Notes: generated by a model from the sequence alone, not told the origin. Positions 1 to 9,575 are shown, counted from the stretch's first letter. The stretch: DNA of 64,000 bases from Rhodopseudomonas boonkerdii (GCF_021184025.1 NZ_CP036537.1:806001-870000); one strand, 5' to 3'. Program-made: numbers and translations.

Positions 1-1159
1 CGAGGTCCAACCGGCCGTCCTGGTGCGGCTTGTCGCGTGCCACCGCGGTGATGCCTTGCACGAAGTCGAAGACACTCTCGGGTTTGCGGCCTTCCTCGGC
101 AAGCACCGTCTCAATGATCTTCGCCGTCTCCGACTTGCCAAACCCCCGCTTACGAAGAAACTCGGTGCGCTCCTCATCCGTGCGCGCAACAATCCGCTCT
201 CGCGCCGCCCTGATGCCATTGACGAAGGGTGTCGGCGAGGAGTTGGCGAAGCGAGCGAGCGCCGGCGCAGCCTCGTGGGCGAAGCGGGTAGCCGCGAATT
301 TGGAGTGACGGATGGTGATCTCCTCGAAATCTTCCACACCCCAAAGATTGCGATTCTGGCACACGGCGCGAAGGTAGAAGCTTGCGATCCCAAGCGTCTT
401 GGCACCGACCTCAGAATTCCAGCAATAGAAGCCGCGGAAGTAGAGGTCGGGCGAGCCGTCAGGCAGCTTGCCCGCCTCGATGGGGTTGAAGTCGTCGACC
501 AGGAACAGGAACACGTCCCGGTCGGAGGCGTAGAGGGTGGTGGTCGCTTTCGTGATGTCAACTCGCGGATTGTAGATGCCGGTCGACCAGTCGAGCACGC
601 CGGGGACCTTCCAACGCGTGTCGCCGGTGCCGTTCCCGGCAATTCGCTGCACGGCGGCCACAAGCTCTTGGTCAAAGATGCGGCCGTAATCTGGGCTTGT
701 GACCGCCCGTAGTTCAACGCGGCCCTCCTCGACTTCGAGCGTCTTGATCAGCTCTGCTCGATTCGAGGTCAGTCCGTATTGCAAGTTGATGGCCGCGAGT
801 GGCGCCGGAAGCTGCCGCAAATACGCGGATGGCGCGCCCACCATCGTTGCGAGCTGACCGAAGCTCCAATGGGTTGGCGACAAAGGTGCGCTCTCGCCCG
901 GCAACATGAGCGTCAGCCGCTCCGCGTTATCGCGATTGGCTTCCACCCGGATCGCCTCGCTTTCGACTGTCCGGGTCCGGCTTCGCTCGGCGCGGCCCTG
1001 AACGGCGGCGTGAAGCTCGGTGAGCGACAAGTACCGCTCGTCCGCCGGCCGGGAGAACCATTCCGAGGAGACGCGACCGACGCGCTCACCGCGGCTCACA
1101 TCCACCTTATAACCGCCATGCTCATCGCGAGCGGCGTGCAGGACATTCAGTTGCGTCAT
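1..1159 (-). CDS. DUF932 domain protein (3' end outside window)
   Basis: The reverse strand reads open from ATG at 1159 to the window edge (386 codons), so the C-terminus is missing. It closely parallels the DUF932 protein at 31707-32900, for example KVDVSRGERVGRVSSEWF against KVDVNRGERIGRVSSEWF. By comparison only about 10 residues are lost. A GGAG ribosome site lies 7 nt before the ATG, directly behind a structured leader (1160-1238). DUF932 proteins are common in the maintenance regions of plasmids and ICEs; their biochemical role is unknown to me. Two diverged copies in one window suggest two related elements rather than a recent duplication. Confidence 0.9.
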   Translation of the reverse strand, partial: MTQLNVLHAARDEHGGYKVDVSRGERVGRVSSEWFSRPADERYLSLTELHAAVQGRAERSRTRTVESEAIRVEANRDNAERLTLMLPGESAPLSPTHWSFGQLATMVGAPSAYLRQLPAPLAAINLQYGLTSNRAELIKTLEVEEGRVELRAVTSPDYGRIFDQELVAAVQRIAGNGTGDTRWKVPGVLDWSTGIYNPRVDITKATTTLYASDRDVFLFLVDDFNPIEAGKLPDGSPDLYFRGFYCWNSEVGAKTLGIASFYLRAVCQNRNLWGVEDFEEITIRHSKFAATRFAHEAAPALARFANSSPTPFVNGIRAARERIVARTDEERTEFLRKRGFGKSETAKIIETVLAEEGRKPESVFDFVQGITAVARDKPHQDGRLDL

Positions 1160-1238
1160 GGGATATCTCCACGACGGGCGCCGCGAGACTCTCTCGGCTG
1201 TCAACCCGTCACAGAAATTCCGGCCATACTCTGACTCT
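1160..1238 (-). promoter_or_regulatory. structured 5' leader, copy L1
   Basis: On the minus strand GACGGG (1210-1205) pairs with CCCGTC (1178-1173). They enclose a 7-nt linker, an inner helix CCGAGA / TCTCG-C-GG, and a 2-nt linker. GGAG of the DUF932 gene follows 2 nt after the stem. The layout matches L2 (31626-31706) and L3 (34276-34357). Read as a cis-acting RNA; no ligand or function is known. Confidence 0.6.
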
Positions 1239-1411
1239 GAAATGACTGAATTTTGATAGGATATGCGCGATCGAACTTTGGCTCGAATGAGTGCATTCTC
1301 CTACGGAAGCAGGCGGACCAGGGTCGCTGGCGCTCCGAATGCCTCCATAGCGATGGACCCTATGACCCCGATGCCCGAGGTACATAGTGAAACGGATCAT
1401 AGCCCGCCTTG

Positions 1412-2236
1412 TTAAGTGATCGGCAAAAGAGGACGAACTCTCGCTTCGATAGCATCTTGAACCTTGGCTTGATTGCGCATGATCAAGTGAGGCAAGTTCG
1501 AACCAGATTGCCGAGCGAGCGCCGGCGTTAGCGCGGCGTGCGGCTGATCGATGCGTAGGATCGGACTCCACCTGCTCAGGCATCGTTCCACCAGCTCGTC
1601 GACGATATCGTTTCTCACTTCAAAGAGATCCTCCCATGCCGAGATCACAAGCGTACTGTCGCCGGCCCTCTTCAAGAATTTCGTTAGTTGCGGACGTCGG
1701 ACATCGTCGGTCTCCAATAAGACTCTTGAGACGCAAGGTGACCACTGAGCCCCTCGAGGCTGACGCAAGAACGGCGAAAACCATTTTGGGTCTGCCGTCT
1801 CAACAACGCTGAAAAATGCTTCAATCGCCCCGATGTGCCTGCCGTTGTCCTCGGCATCCCGCTTGTGGCGTACGGACTCTCTTCCCCTTGCCTTTACGTA
1901 GCCGATAAAGGGTACAGCAATTCCCACAACTGCCTCATCTCTGATTGATGACGTTTGCGCCGGCGCCGCCGCGGAGCACCAGCCCAGAGAAGGCATTAGC
2001 ATCGGTCAAAGGTAACGATTTCGTTGAATGCATCTGCTGAAGCGATGCATTGGTTAATTACTTGGCGATAGAGCCCGCCACTACTTCGATCTTTGAGGGT
2101 TGCGAGATGGGAACAACCGGCGCCCAGGTCAAGCTCGAAGACGACTAAGAAGCAGGTATTCTCACATGGCTGTGTTGCCACTCCAAACAGCAGTGGCCAG
2201 GCGATAAATTGTGGATTCCCGGCAAACTGAATTGTC
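1412..2236 (-). pseudogene. unknown gene, probably truncated and frameshifted
   Basis: A 196-codon frame (2002-1412) carries a plausible protein segment, including VISAWEDLFEVRNDIVDELV. The sequence just upstream looks coding in another frame (about 2236-1999, with WPLLFGVATQPCENTCFLVV and LVVFELDLGAGCSHLA) and ends a few codons into the first frame. That upstream frame has no start codon before it meets a stop near 2237. The simplest reading is one gene that lost its N-terminus and then suffered a frameshift near 2000. I do not recognise the family. Base composition is visibly more AT-rich than the neighbours, suggesting a different origin. Confidence 0.4.
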
Positions 2237-2246
2237 TAACCTGCAA

Positions 2247-2275
2247 GGGGGCACCGGCCCGCGTCCGGTGCCCCC
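2247..2275. terminator. strong hairpin, possible bidirectional terminator
   Basis: GGGGGCACCGG (2247-2257) and CCGGTGCCCCC (2265-2275) form a perfect 11-bp inverted repeat with a 7-nt loop. It sits between the broken helicase gene (transcribed toward it) and the decayed gene at 1412-2236. There is no U-tract, so termination is inferred. Confidence 0.45.
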
Positions 2276-2334
2276 TATGGTCCCGATGATCTGGAAGTCC
2301 CAAGGGCTGGTGCGTGGGAGCCCGGGGCGCGGGT

Positions 2335-3915
2335 CTAGTTACCCGTGCTCTTGAGCGCGTACGTGGCCGCGCTCCATTTTCCGATCGGCAAATTGCGGAT
2401 CAAGACGAAACCTGCAGCGCGCGTTCCCGTCAGATTGGCGACGAACGTCGCGAATTTCTGGCGGGTTGTGCCGTGGCCTTCTGCAAGCTGGCGCAACTTC
2501 AGATCAAGCTCGCTCACGCGAACAGCGCGGTCGCCATAGAGCCGGTGCCATTCCTGGAAGAATTCAAGGAGCTGGAGGCGATCCGGGTCGTCACGCTTGG
2601 CATCCGCAATCCGGCCGACCGGATCAGGACAACCCAGTGCAAGCAGCGGATCGCGGCACCACTCGGCCCACTGTTCGAAGCTTCCGAGCTCGAGACCCGG
2701 CTTGGGGCGGTTCTGACGGCCCCACCGCCAGATCGTCAGTGCGGCAGCGAGCAGTTCGCCGCGCTGCCGGTCTACCATCGCGGAAAAATTTCCATCGAAG
2801 GCTCGACGCTCGGGATCCTCGCATCCGGCGTCCAGATTGACGAACAGAAATCGGCGCGCCAGGTCTTCGGCGACCCGGACGGCGTTGCCCGTGATCGCCA
2901 GAAAGACGTTCGTCGTCACCGTGACCATCTTGGTATTGATACCGAACGGGCGGATGGAGCAGGGATTTTTCCGTGGCGATCTGAGCCAAAAGGTTCGATT
3001 TCAGAGTCTCCGAGTTGACGTTGTCCAGGAAGATAACGGGATCGGCCTCGACGAGCGAAGCGGTCAGGCGCTTCTCCAGCTCACTTTGCGCGCCCGGACT
3101 CGTGAACGGCCTCGGCACCGTGTTGTAGGCGATGCGCGCGATGGATCGGACGAGCTTGCCCTTCCCGGTGCCGGCGCCGGAGAGCTGCGGCGAGCGGAAA
3201 ACAAAGCCAGGGGCCAACGGCAGACTGGGTCGGCAGACGGCCGTAAGCACGGCGCAAAGGTGACTTGTCTCGTCGATGCCCGGCGGCTTCGACAGATCGA
3301 TGGCACTCGTGCTCGCCGAGCGACTCACCATGCATGCATCGGCGAAGGGGAATGTCGCGAAGGCGCTGCGCAAGATGCGGAGCGCCCTCTCTGCCTGCAG
3401 TCTCGACGGACGCTCTGGGATGCCGGGCGCATCGATACCTGCGCACCAGTGGCCGGTCTCAGGGTCATAACCCTGAGCGACTCGGATATTGCCATCGTCC
3501 GAGAGGATCGGAGCGGCGGCAGATGCCGTTCAATTGGCCGACTGTCCATTTGTCGTGGAGATTGAGGTACAGGCGTGCAACGCGGTCCGGCAGCGTCACC
3601 GGCTCAAGCACAATCTCACCCTGAATGATCTTTTGAAGGACCGGCCGGCAGACGCGGTGGCCATGATTTACCACGTCATGAACAGTGATCGGCCGGGCGG
3701 TTGGTCCGCGCTCTGACTCCACCACCTTCACCAACGCCTCGGCCCTCTGAAAGAAGGTGTCGGCCGCCGACAGCCGGTCAGCCAACCGTGCGGCGGCGGC
3801 CGGCAGATCCGCCCGATCGATAATCAGGTCGGGCAAGCCGAACGGGTGCATTCTTTGGAGATGTGGGCGTTGCGCTCTCCTGTTTGCGCTTATTCATCGA
3901 GACGGCTTTCGACAT
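2335..3915 (-). pseudogene. AAA+/SF3-like replication helicase, frameshifted
   Basis: Three reading frames each carry part of one protein. The N-terminal part starts near 3915 (MSKAVSMNKRK), shifts frame near 3838, runs to about 3520 in a second frame, then shifts again. The middle part holds a P-loop (SGAGTGKGKLVRS) and a Walker B-like stretch (PVIFLDNVNSETL). A third shift near 2965, in an A-rich run, leads into the C-terminal part (2928-2335), with TTNVFLAITGNAV followed by ARRFLFVNLDAG. The order fits the ATPase half of a plasmid or phage primase-helicase used for element replication. As written no full-length protein can be made. It is either decayed or carries several sequencing indels. 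Family assignment is from motifs only. Confidence 0.65.
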
Positions 3916-3987
3916 TGGTCTCGCTTTCACTGCTGCTGCGGCTGTTCGGCGCAGCTTCAGGGCGACTCGTACACGCAAACGCGGCGG

Positions 3988-4016
3988 AAACTTCCCGGGC
4001 CCCCCCCCGGAAGTTT
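3988..4016. repeat. inverted repeat around a C9 tract
   Basis: AAACTTCC (3988-3995) is mirrored by GGAAGTTT (4009-4016), with a run of nine C (4000-4008) between. It lies in the gap between the divergent helicase pseudogene and the plus-strand series starting at 4122. It could be a divergent regulatory site. The homopolymer is also a place where base calls are unreliable. Confidence 0.4.
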
Positions 4017-4121
4017 GCGCACGACGATGAACTACGCTTGCCGCCGGTGACGGTGTGCGGCCGTCGTCTCCGCGAGTACCGATTGACGCCGCGTCGGCGG
4101 CCTAGACACAGGACTAGTCAC

Positions 4122-4544
4122 ATGGACATGAACTTCGACTCCGATCCCGAGCATGGCAAGCGATCGGACGAGCCGGAGCCGCGCATCTCGAAGGCCCGCC
4201 TGAAGCGGGACGGCTGGCGGGAGGTGCGCGCGTTCATCGAGCCGATCGAGTCGTTGACTGGCTCGACGAACGAGAAGCGTGAGACTCGGACTGACGCCGA
4301 GCGAAAGGCCGATCAGCGCCAGCGTCAGCTGGCCGACGGCCTGAAGCAAATCAATGTCGTCGCCCCGGAAGATAACGACGCCCGCGTCCTCATCATGCAG
4401 GTCGCGAAGGCTATCAGTTCAAAGGTGGTTCGCCGCGACATCGCTGCCATTCTGGCCGACCGCGATCTCGTGAAGATCGGTCGCAAGGTGAGGCGGCTCC
4501 GTGGCAATGCGGCCGACCAGGTCCGCGCGCTGCTGAAGCTTTAG
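4122..4544 (+). CDS. hypothetical basic protein
   Basis: A 140-residue, strongly charged protein (MDMNFDSDPEHG start). It has a lysine/arginine-rich middle that may form a helix (TDAERKADQRQRQLADGL) and a basic C-terminus. I chose ATG 4122 because the frame upstream reads through non-coding-looking sequence past the C9 hairpin. It is the first gene of a plus-strand series running to the relaxase. A nucleic-acid-binding role is possible from the charge alone; the family is not recognised. Confidence 0.55.
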   Translation: MDMNFDSDPEHGKRSDEPEPRISKARLKRDGWREVRAFIEPIESLTGSTNEKRETRTDAERKADQRQRQLADGLKQINVVAPEDNDARVLIMQVAKAISSKVVRRDIAAILADRDLVKIGRKVRRLRGNAADQVRALLKL

Positions 4545-4565
4545 ACCACATAAGGAGCTATGACG

Positions 4566-5165
4566 ATGAGCAAGCTGTACTACGCTGAACCGGAGCTTCG
4601 TGAATCCCAGGAACTGCGCGATCTTTTCCGTCTCCCGGTCGGGTTTACGCCGGACACGCCCGGCGCACGCCTGGCGATGGCGGTCGACCACTACACCACC
4701 GAGGCCTACACGCGGAGATCTGATCGCGACGCCGCCTGTGGCGTGACCGCTCATCCGGATATCACGTATGCTGCAGTAGCGGCATCCTCCGTGAAGAAGA
4801 CTGACGAAATCGGCTGCGGCTATGCCATCCATCACCCCGATTTCGAGAAAGTGCTTGATCCGATCTTCTCCCGGGCGGTCAAGCGGCTGATCGCCAACAT
4901 GGCCGCTGCTGACCAGAAGGCAGAAGACCCGATCGCCACGGAAGTCCTGTCCATTGCACGGACTTGCTACAAGATCGAAACCATCGGCGAGCGCGACATC
5001 ATCCGCTTCCGGCTCGCATGGAACGCCTTTCGAAGAGAAGCCCGATCGCACGACGATCGAACAGACGTGCGCCTTCCTCGAGGACAGGCTCCATCTTGCA
5101 TTCTTGCCGACGCCGCCGCGGCGCAAGGCTCATTAGGACAAGCGGCAAACAGCGAGCGCAGCTGA
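4566..5165 (+). CDS. hypothetical protein, likely frameshifted near the C-terminus
   Basis: ATG 4566 has AAGGAG (4552-4557) at good spacing; ATG 4560 is too close to it. The first 155 or so residues look coding (MSKLYYAEPELRES, later GERDIIRFRLAWNAF). After about 5030 another frame looks more protein-like (EEKPDRTTIEQTCAFLEDRL) and would stop at 5136. A one-base indel near 5028 is therefore likely. I do not recognise the family. It lies 21 nt after the previous gene, probably in the same transcript. Confidence 0.5.
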   Translation: MSKLYYAEPELRESQELRDLFRLPVGFTPDTPGARLAMAVDHYTTEAYTRRSDRDAACGVTAHPDITYAAVAASSVKKTDEIGCGYAIHHPDFEKVLDPIFSRAVKRLIANMAAADQKAEDPIATEVLSIARTCYKIETIGERDIIRFRLAWNAFRREARSHDDRTDVRLPRGQAPSCILADAAAAQGSLGQAANSERS

Positions 5166-5194
5166 GCAGGCTCGACAACAACAGGACACTCACA

Positions 5195-6101
5195 ATGAGC
5201 GATTTGATCCCCGATCAGACTATCGTCCAGGCTCGGCTGTTGGACTTCTGGCCGATTCAGGCGAAGGGGCGCGCAGCTCTCCCGCCCTGCCTGGAACCTG
5301 TTGTACGGATCGGGACACCTCAGGCTGACCTACGCCCAGATGGAGGATTGGGTGTTGGTGACGCCCGAGTTAATCCGGATCGCCGTTCCTGAGATCGCAA
5401 ATATGGATCTCTTTCGCAACGGAATGGGCGTCGGCGGCGCTCTGCGCAAGGCCCTGGTTGATCTGCGCTGCGCCGCGATCGCTGATCGTGGAATCCTCAC
5501 TGCGTGCGGCGAGGTCAAGAAAACTCTGCAGAGCCTCGCCGAGCAGCCGGACGGCCGTGGCGCCGATCCCGTTGACAACGAATTCGATGATCCGGTGATG
5601 CAGCCGTACGATCGCTGGTGGTATGGCGTCGAGCGCAACGGAAACGAAGCCTCCGTCGACAAGCCGCAGGTGTTGGCGTTCCCGATCACGCACGTCAATC
5701 GTGCGAGGGAGCGCAATCCCAACCTCGTCATCGATGAATTGTATGAGCTGCTGGCAAACGGCCTCAACCCGGTGACGGCGAGCATCGGCGTGCCCAAGCA
5801 CAGCTCCGACTATGCGGGGGTGCGCGCCGAATGGATCGAGATCGCGATCGAGTCTCTCGTGGCGAGCATCGAGGAGGCCGTGAAGGGCTGGCCGGTCCTC
5901 CCGGGCGAGCCGTTCCAGCAGATCGTTTGTGTCGACGGGGACGCTTTCTTCATCACGCTCGACACCATCGAAGGCGTGACCGTGGCCTCGGTGACGGCAT
6001 CCAGGTCCGCGCTGGAGGAGTTCAGCCTGGAAGTCCACAGGGTTGGGCACGTCCACCTGGCACGCGGTCTGGCGATGCTGCACCGAGCCTCGGTGTCCTG
6101 A
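5195..6101 (+). pseudogene. hypothetical protein with an early frameshift
   Basis: ATG 5195 begins MSDLIPDQTIVQARLLDFW and stays coding-like for about 24 residues. The good frame then moves by one base near 5265-5275, next to a GGGG run, and continues as PAWNLLYGSGHLRLTYAQ to the stop at 6101. The downstream part is open for over 260 residues and contains ELIRIAVPEIANMDLF and a C-terminal stretch with EPFQQIVCVDGDAFFITL. The joined product would be about 300 residues. Family unknown. This is one of several indels clustered between 2.9 and 5.3 kb, so a sequencing cause is possible. Confidence 0.55.
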
Positions 6102-6173
6102 GTGACTACGACTAGCCCCAAACCCGCCGACGCTGCGGCTGCCGAGCACAGACACAAAGTAGGAGTAGGCAAC

Positions 6174-6866
6174 ATGGCAAAGAGCAGCCCGGAGTGGCGT
6201 GAACCGACGGCCGATCGCAGGCAGCTCGATCGCTCAATGGCCCGCGAGAGCGAGCTCGCGTCGCGGTACCGTCACATCCGCAGCCATATGAACGTGACGC
6301 AAGCGCTGGAAAAGCTTGACGGGATCGAGAACGCAGGATTCCAGGACCTGCTGGCGCAACTCGCCGATCTCAGTGTGGTTATCGGCGCCGACGCCGTTCT
6401 CCCCAGGCACCTGGCGCGCCGTCAGGAAAGATTTGGGTTGACGCTGGTCGTTCCGGGACACGAGCCGCTGATCTGGCTCAATCTGCTCAAGCACGACAAC
6501 GTCGCCGGTCTCGTCGACACCGTTGTCCACGAAGCTGTTCATTCCACGATCCGGCATCTCGGTCGTCTGCCGCGTACGCCGGAGCCCGACGAAGCGATTG
6601 CTTCCTATGGTGAGGAAGTCGTCGCCCTTGCCGGGGCGAACCTCATTCTGCGGAGGATCAAATTTTCCGCGCGTCGCGAAATCGCGCGGAACATGATTGC
6701 GCTGGCCAATTGCAAGACGGTCCTCGGCCAGCTCGGATGCAGTGAGCGGTTCCTGCGCGACCGGATTGCTGAGGCGGAGGTTGCCGCATCCTTCCTCACT
6801 GATTTCGGCATCGATGTCGCCGCTCCCACCCTGGAAGCGATTCAGTCGCGCGCCGGCCGCAAGTAG
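6174..6866 (+). CDS. small zincin-like putative metalloprotease
   Basis: A 230-residue protein starting at ATG 6174, which has AGGAG (6161-6165) 8 nt upstream; the frame is open back to GTG 6102 but without a ribosome site. The key feature is VVHEAVHSTIRH, an HExxH zinc site at residues 119-123. About 25 residues later ASYGEEVVALAGA could supply the third, glutamate ligand. The layout resembles small gluzincin domains such as ImmA/IrrE and the C-terminal domains of ArdC-type antirestriction proteins. In a mobilisable element a role in antirestriction or repressor cleavage is plausible, but no family match is certain. It sits between two unrecognised genes. Confidence 0.6.
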   Translation: MAKSSPEWREPTADRRQLDRSMARESELASRYRHIRSHMNVTQALEKLDGIENAGFQDLLAQLADLSVVIGADAVLPRHLARRQERFGLTLVVPGHEPLIWLNLLKHDNVAGLVDTVVHEAVHSTIRHLGRLPRTPEPDEAIASYGEEVVALAGANLILRRIKFSARREIARNMIALANCKTVLGQLGCSERFLRDRIAEAEVAASFLTDFGIDVAAPTLEAIQSRAGRK

Positions 6867-6934
6867 GCAGTCTGCGGACGGACGAACTGAGAACAATCGA
6901 TACACAAGCAAGTACCTTTGAGGAGCAGCATCGC

Positions 6935-8206
6935 GTGAACAATCTCCCGAGGATCCTCCAAAAGATCGAGAGGTTGGCCGCCGCGTGCCGCGCAGAGGTC
7001 GAGGCCTCTGATCGTCCGATCGACGCTTTGCCCATGCAATGGGTGTTGCCGTTCTTTTTCGTGCACCCCGACCATGCCGCGGAATGGTGGCAAAGCGTTC
7101 GTCCAGAGGTCTGGGAGCGGATTCATCGTCTAAAACAAGAGCCGGAGCGCCTGATCATTTCGGAAGCGGAGTTGCAGAGGACGCCGTTCGCGTTGTCGCA
7201 CGCGGAAATGCAACAGTTCCGCACTGGGCCGCTACTTCGGATGTTGTCGCTGGTGGACTTGCGACTCGCTCGACAACGCGGCGGCCGGCTCAAGCGTGAG
7301 GTCGAGCTCACCGTTCGCGAGGCGTTGGAATTCGAGGTCTTTCGGCGAGATCCGGAAATCGGTGCCCTGCTGTCCTGCATGCACGCGCAGTTCGATGGCG
7401 CTGAGGTGTCGGTGGTCAAGGGCGCCGGCTTGAATACGCTTGCAGAGCTTGCCTGGGTGCCCGGGATCCCGACCAAAGGAAAGGCGGCAGACGACGGCCT
7501 CAGCGAGGAAGATCGCCGTCTTGCGCTGTTCGAGACGCTGAGGTCGGAAGGCGAAAAGCTCGCGGTCCGCTGGCTCCCGGGCCTGACCGACCCAGCCCAG
7601 GCAGAAGCAGCCGTCATCGGGCAGATTCGCGATTGTGTTGACGGCGCCCGCTGGTCGCGAGCGGAGTTCGAGGATGCGATCAAGGCTGCGGCGAACTGGG
7701 TCCACACGCTGGCGAAGGCGTGCTTTCATACCAAAGAGGTCGCAGAAGAAAAGCACCAGCTCGCCAAGCGCGCGAAGGACGTTGAAGCGTTGAAGCGGAC
7801 GCCGAAGGGCAATGATCCCTTCCACCGAGAGCCGATGACGCTCCAGCAGCATGAACTGTTCATCAGAAACGAGTTTTCGGCGGTCGAGCTGGCGTTCATT
7901 GCGGTGGCCGCCGATGTCGATCCCAATCTCGTCGCTGTCAACCACATGCTCGCGACCCCGGAATTTCGGCTTGCTCGCAAGCTGGGCCAAATCGGCCGCG
8001 GGCATCAAGCCGTCTTCGACCCCGAAGAGGTCAAGGACCTGGACGAGCTGATCTTGGGCGAGAAGGGCCGTGCCGAGGGCGCGATGTACCGCGATGTTCA
8101 CCGGTATTTGGCCAAGTGCGTCCTCGACATCCTGGTACTGCCTGAGGGGAAGGATCGGCTGAGCAAAGCGATCGCTCACGGACAGAATTTTACGCCTCTG
8201 GACTAG
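6935..8206 (+). CDS. hypothetical 423-residue protein
   Basis: GTG start at 6935 with GAGGAG about 11 nt upstream. The protein is mainly helical-looking and soluble, with charged stretches (SLVDLRLARQRGGRLKREVEL) and no signal peptide or membrane segment. I see no nucleotide-binding or catalytic motif I can name. It is followed by a 139-nt gap holding the first copy of a repeat shared with the relaxase promoter region, so it probably ends the first transcription unit of the left element. Confidence 0.6.
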   Translation: MNNLPRILQKIERLAAACRAEVEASDRPIDALPMQWVLPFFFVHPDHAAEWWQSVRPEVWERIHRLKQEPERLIISEAELQRTPFALSHAEMQQFRTGPLLRMLSLVDLRLARQRGGRLKREVELTVREALEFEVFRRDPEIGALLSCMHAQFDGAEVSVVKGAGLNTLAELAWVPGIPTKGKAADDGLSEEDRRLALFETLRSEGEKLAVRWLPGLTDPAQAEAAVIGQIRDCVDGARWSRAEFEDAIKAAANWVHTLAKACFHTKEVAEEKHQLAKRAKDVEALKRTPKGNDPFHREPMTLQQHELFIRNEFSAVELAFIAVAADVDPNLVAVNHMLATPEFRLARKLGQIGRGHQAVFDPEEVKDLDELILGEKGRAEGAMYRDVHRYLAKCVLDILVLPEGKDRLSKAIAHGQNFTPLD

Positions 8207-8231
8207 GTCCGGCTCTGAGGTTGCGACAGCG

Positions 8232-8282
8232 GAAGGTCGAATTCCTGACCTCCCGCACAATTCGGTCATTCATTTCCGAGAC
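8232..8282 (+). repeat. direct repeat copy A, upstream of the traL-like gene
   Basis: GAAGGTCGAA (8232-8241) and, 24 nt later, TCATTCATTTCCGAGAC (8266-8282). Both blocks recur in the same order at 11366-11413 upstream of the relaxase. A short inverted repeat, AGGTC / GACCT, lies at the left block. Its place just before two transfer transcription units suggests a shared operator or part of the transfer origin. Confidence 0.5.
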
Positions 8283-8345
8283 GGGTACCGGGCGCGCGGG
8301 CTCCTCTGACTATGGATCGCTGAAGATCCCAGCCGAGAGGAAATC

Positions 8346-9194
8346 ATGTCGAAGAAGATGCGTAATTCCGGTGAGAGCGCGGCGCTGCCGCTGAAGTTGC
8401 CCGCAGCCACGATCATCACGCAGGACAAAGGTGGGGATGGAAAGAGCCTGGTCGGCCACGCGCTGTCGGAGCGCGCGCGGATTGCCGGCATCCCCACCGG
8501 GATCGTTGAGGTCGACACCCAGGGAAAGTCGCTTTCGATCCTGGGGTCACAGGTCGTGTCGATCGCGACCGACGTCAAGCTGGCGCGCCGCGATCCCAGC
8601 GCCGCACTGCGCGCTCTGACGCCGCTGTACGACGTCCTCGAGATGATGGCCATGGCGGGCGGCCTCGGCGTCGTCGAGTTCGGCGCCAACGAAGCTGCGC
8701 GCGGCGCATTGTGGGCGGGGATGGTGGACCTACAGGAGGATCTCTCGGCGCTCGGCGTCGAGGTCTTCGTGATCACGCCGTTCACCGCCCAGGCTGAGTC
8801 GATGCGTCGGGGTGCGAAGTCAGCTTCGAGCTTTCTCGAAGTACTCCCCAACGCTCGTCTGGTTTTGATCGAGAACCAGCGCGATGGCGCCGTGAGCGAT
8901 CTGCATCCGGCGAGCGATGCCGCGGAGGCATACCGCACCTCGATCATGCCCCTCGCCAAAAACGCGATCACCCTGCGCATGCCGATGATCGAGGCCGGCA
9001 GTTGGCGTCCCTTTGAGGCGCGCGGCGCGCGCCTCGTTGATGCGGTGACGATGCCGATCGACGAGATCATGAGGGTGACGGGACTGCCGCGGCCCGAGGC
9101 CAAAATGATCCGCGGCGATGTCGCGGCCTGGTGCTCGGAAATGTTTGCCGAGTTCGACAAGCTGATCGCGTTCGAGGGCGGCAACAATGGCTAG
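8346..9194 (+). CDS. ParA/MinD-like ATPase of the mobilisation module (TraL-like)
   Basis: A 282-residue protein with a deviant Walker A, KGGDGKS, at residues 28-34, and VEVDTQGKSLS just after, where ParA-type proteins have their switch region. It is the first gene of a block whose next members are a membrane protein, a coupling protein and a relaxase. In RP4, TraL holds the same kind of ATPase, and VirC1 helps relaxosome assembly at the membrane; a similar role is inferred. It overlaps the next gene by 8 nt. ATG 8346 follows GAGAGGAAATC. Confidence 0.65.
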   Translation: MSKKMRNSGESAALPLKLPAATIITQDKGGDGKSLVGHALSERARIAGIPTGIVEVDTQGKSLSILGSQVVSIATDVKLARRDPSAALRALTPLYDVLEMMAMAGGLGVVEFGANEAARGALWAGMVDLQEDLSALGVEVFVITPFTAQAESMRRGAKSASSFLEVLPNARLVLIENQRDGAVSDLHPASDAAEAYRTSIMPLAKNAITLRMPMIEAGSWRPFEARGARLVDAVTMPIDEIMRVTGLPRPEAKMIRGDVAAWCSEMFAEFDKLIAFEGGNNG

Positions 9195-9558
9195 CGAAGC
9201 CTTCGAGGAAGTGGTCGCCACGGCCACGGCGGATGCTTTCGCCAGCCGCAAGGAACTCGGCTGCAACTACGCAGCCGAGTTCCGAGAGGATCCGGAAAGC
9301 TTCGATCCGCGCAAGCTCATCCCACTCGGCAAGGAGGGCCTGCTGTCCTTCGTCACGACCGTGAGCGTACCGACGCGCGGCATCGACACGACGATCCAGC
9401 CCGAGGTCGAGGTCGAACTCACCGAGCAGACGTCGGCCGATCTCGGCTGGCGCGACAAGCAGACCGTGCCGCTCCCGTTCGAGATCTCCGCCCTGCTGTT
9501 CGGCGCCTTGGCGGGAATCGGAATCGTGTTCGGTTTGGCAATAGCACTGACCATCTGA
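9187..9558 (+). CDS. small membrane protein of the mobilisation module
   Basis: A 123-residue protein with a soluble acidic N-terminal part and one clear membrane helix at the very C-terminus (about residues 98-122, with ALLFGALAGIGIVFGLA). Its ATG lies inside the end of the ATPase gene, so the two are probably translationally coupled. Tail-anchoring next to a coupling-protein gene suggests a role in placing the relaxosome at the inner membrane; this is inference, and I do not recognise a family. Confidence 0.55.
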   Translation: MASEAFEEVVATATADAFASRKELGCNYAAEFREDPESFDPRKLIPLGKEGLLSFVTTVSVPTRGIDTTIQPEVEVELTEQTSADLGWRDKQTVPLPFEISALLFGALAGIGIVFGLAIALTI

Positions 9559-9575
9559 CAGCGAGAAAATCCATC

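Noticed and set aside
23..712. 229-codon plus-strand frame at the left edge
   Set aside because: Antisense shadow of the DUF932 gene, whose own frame is open to the edge and matches the second copy.
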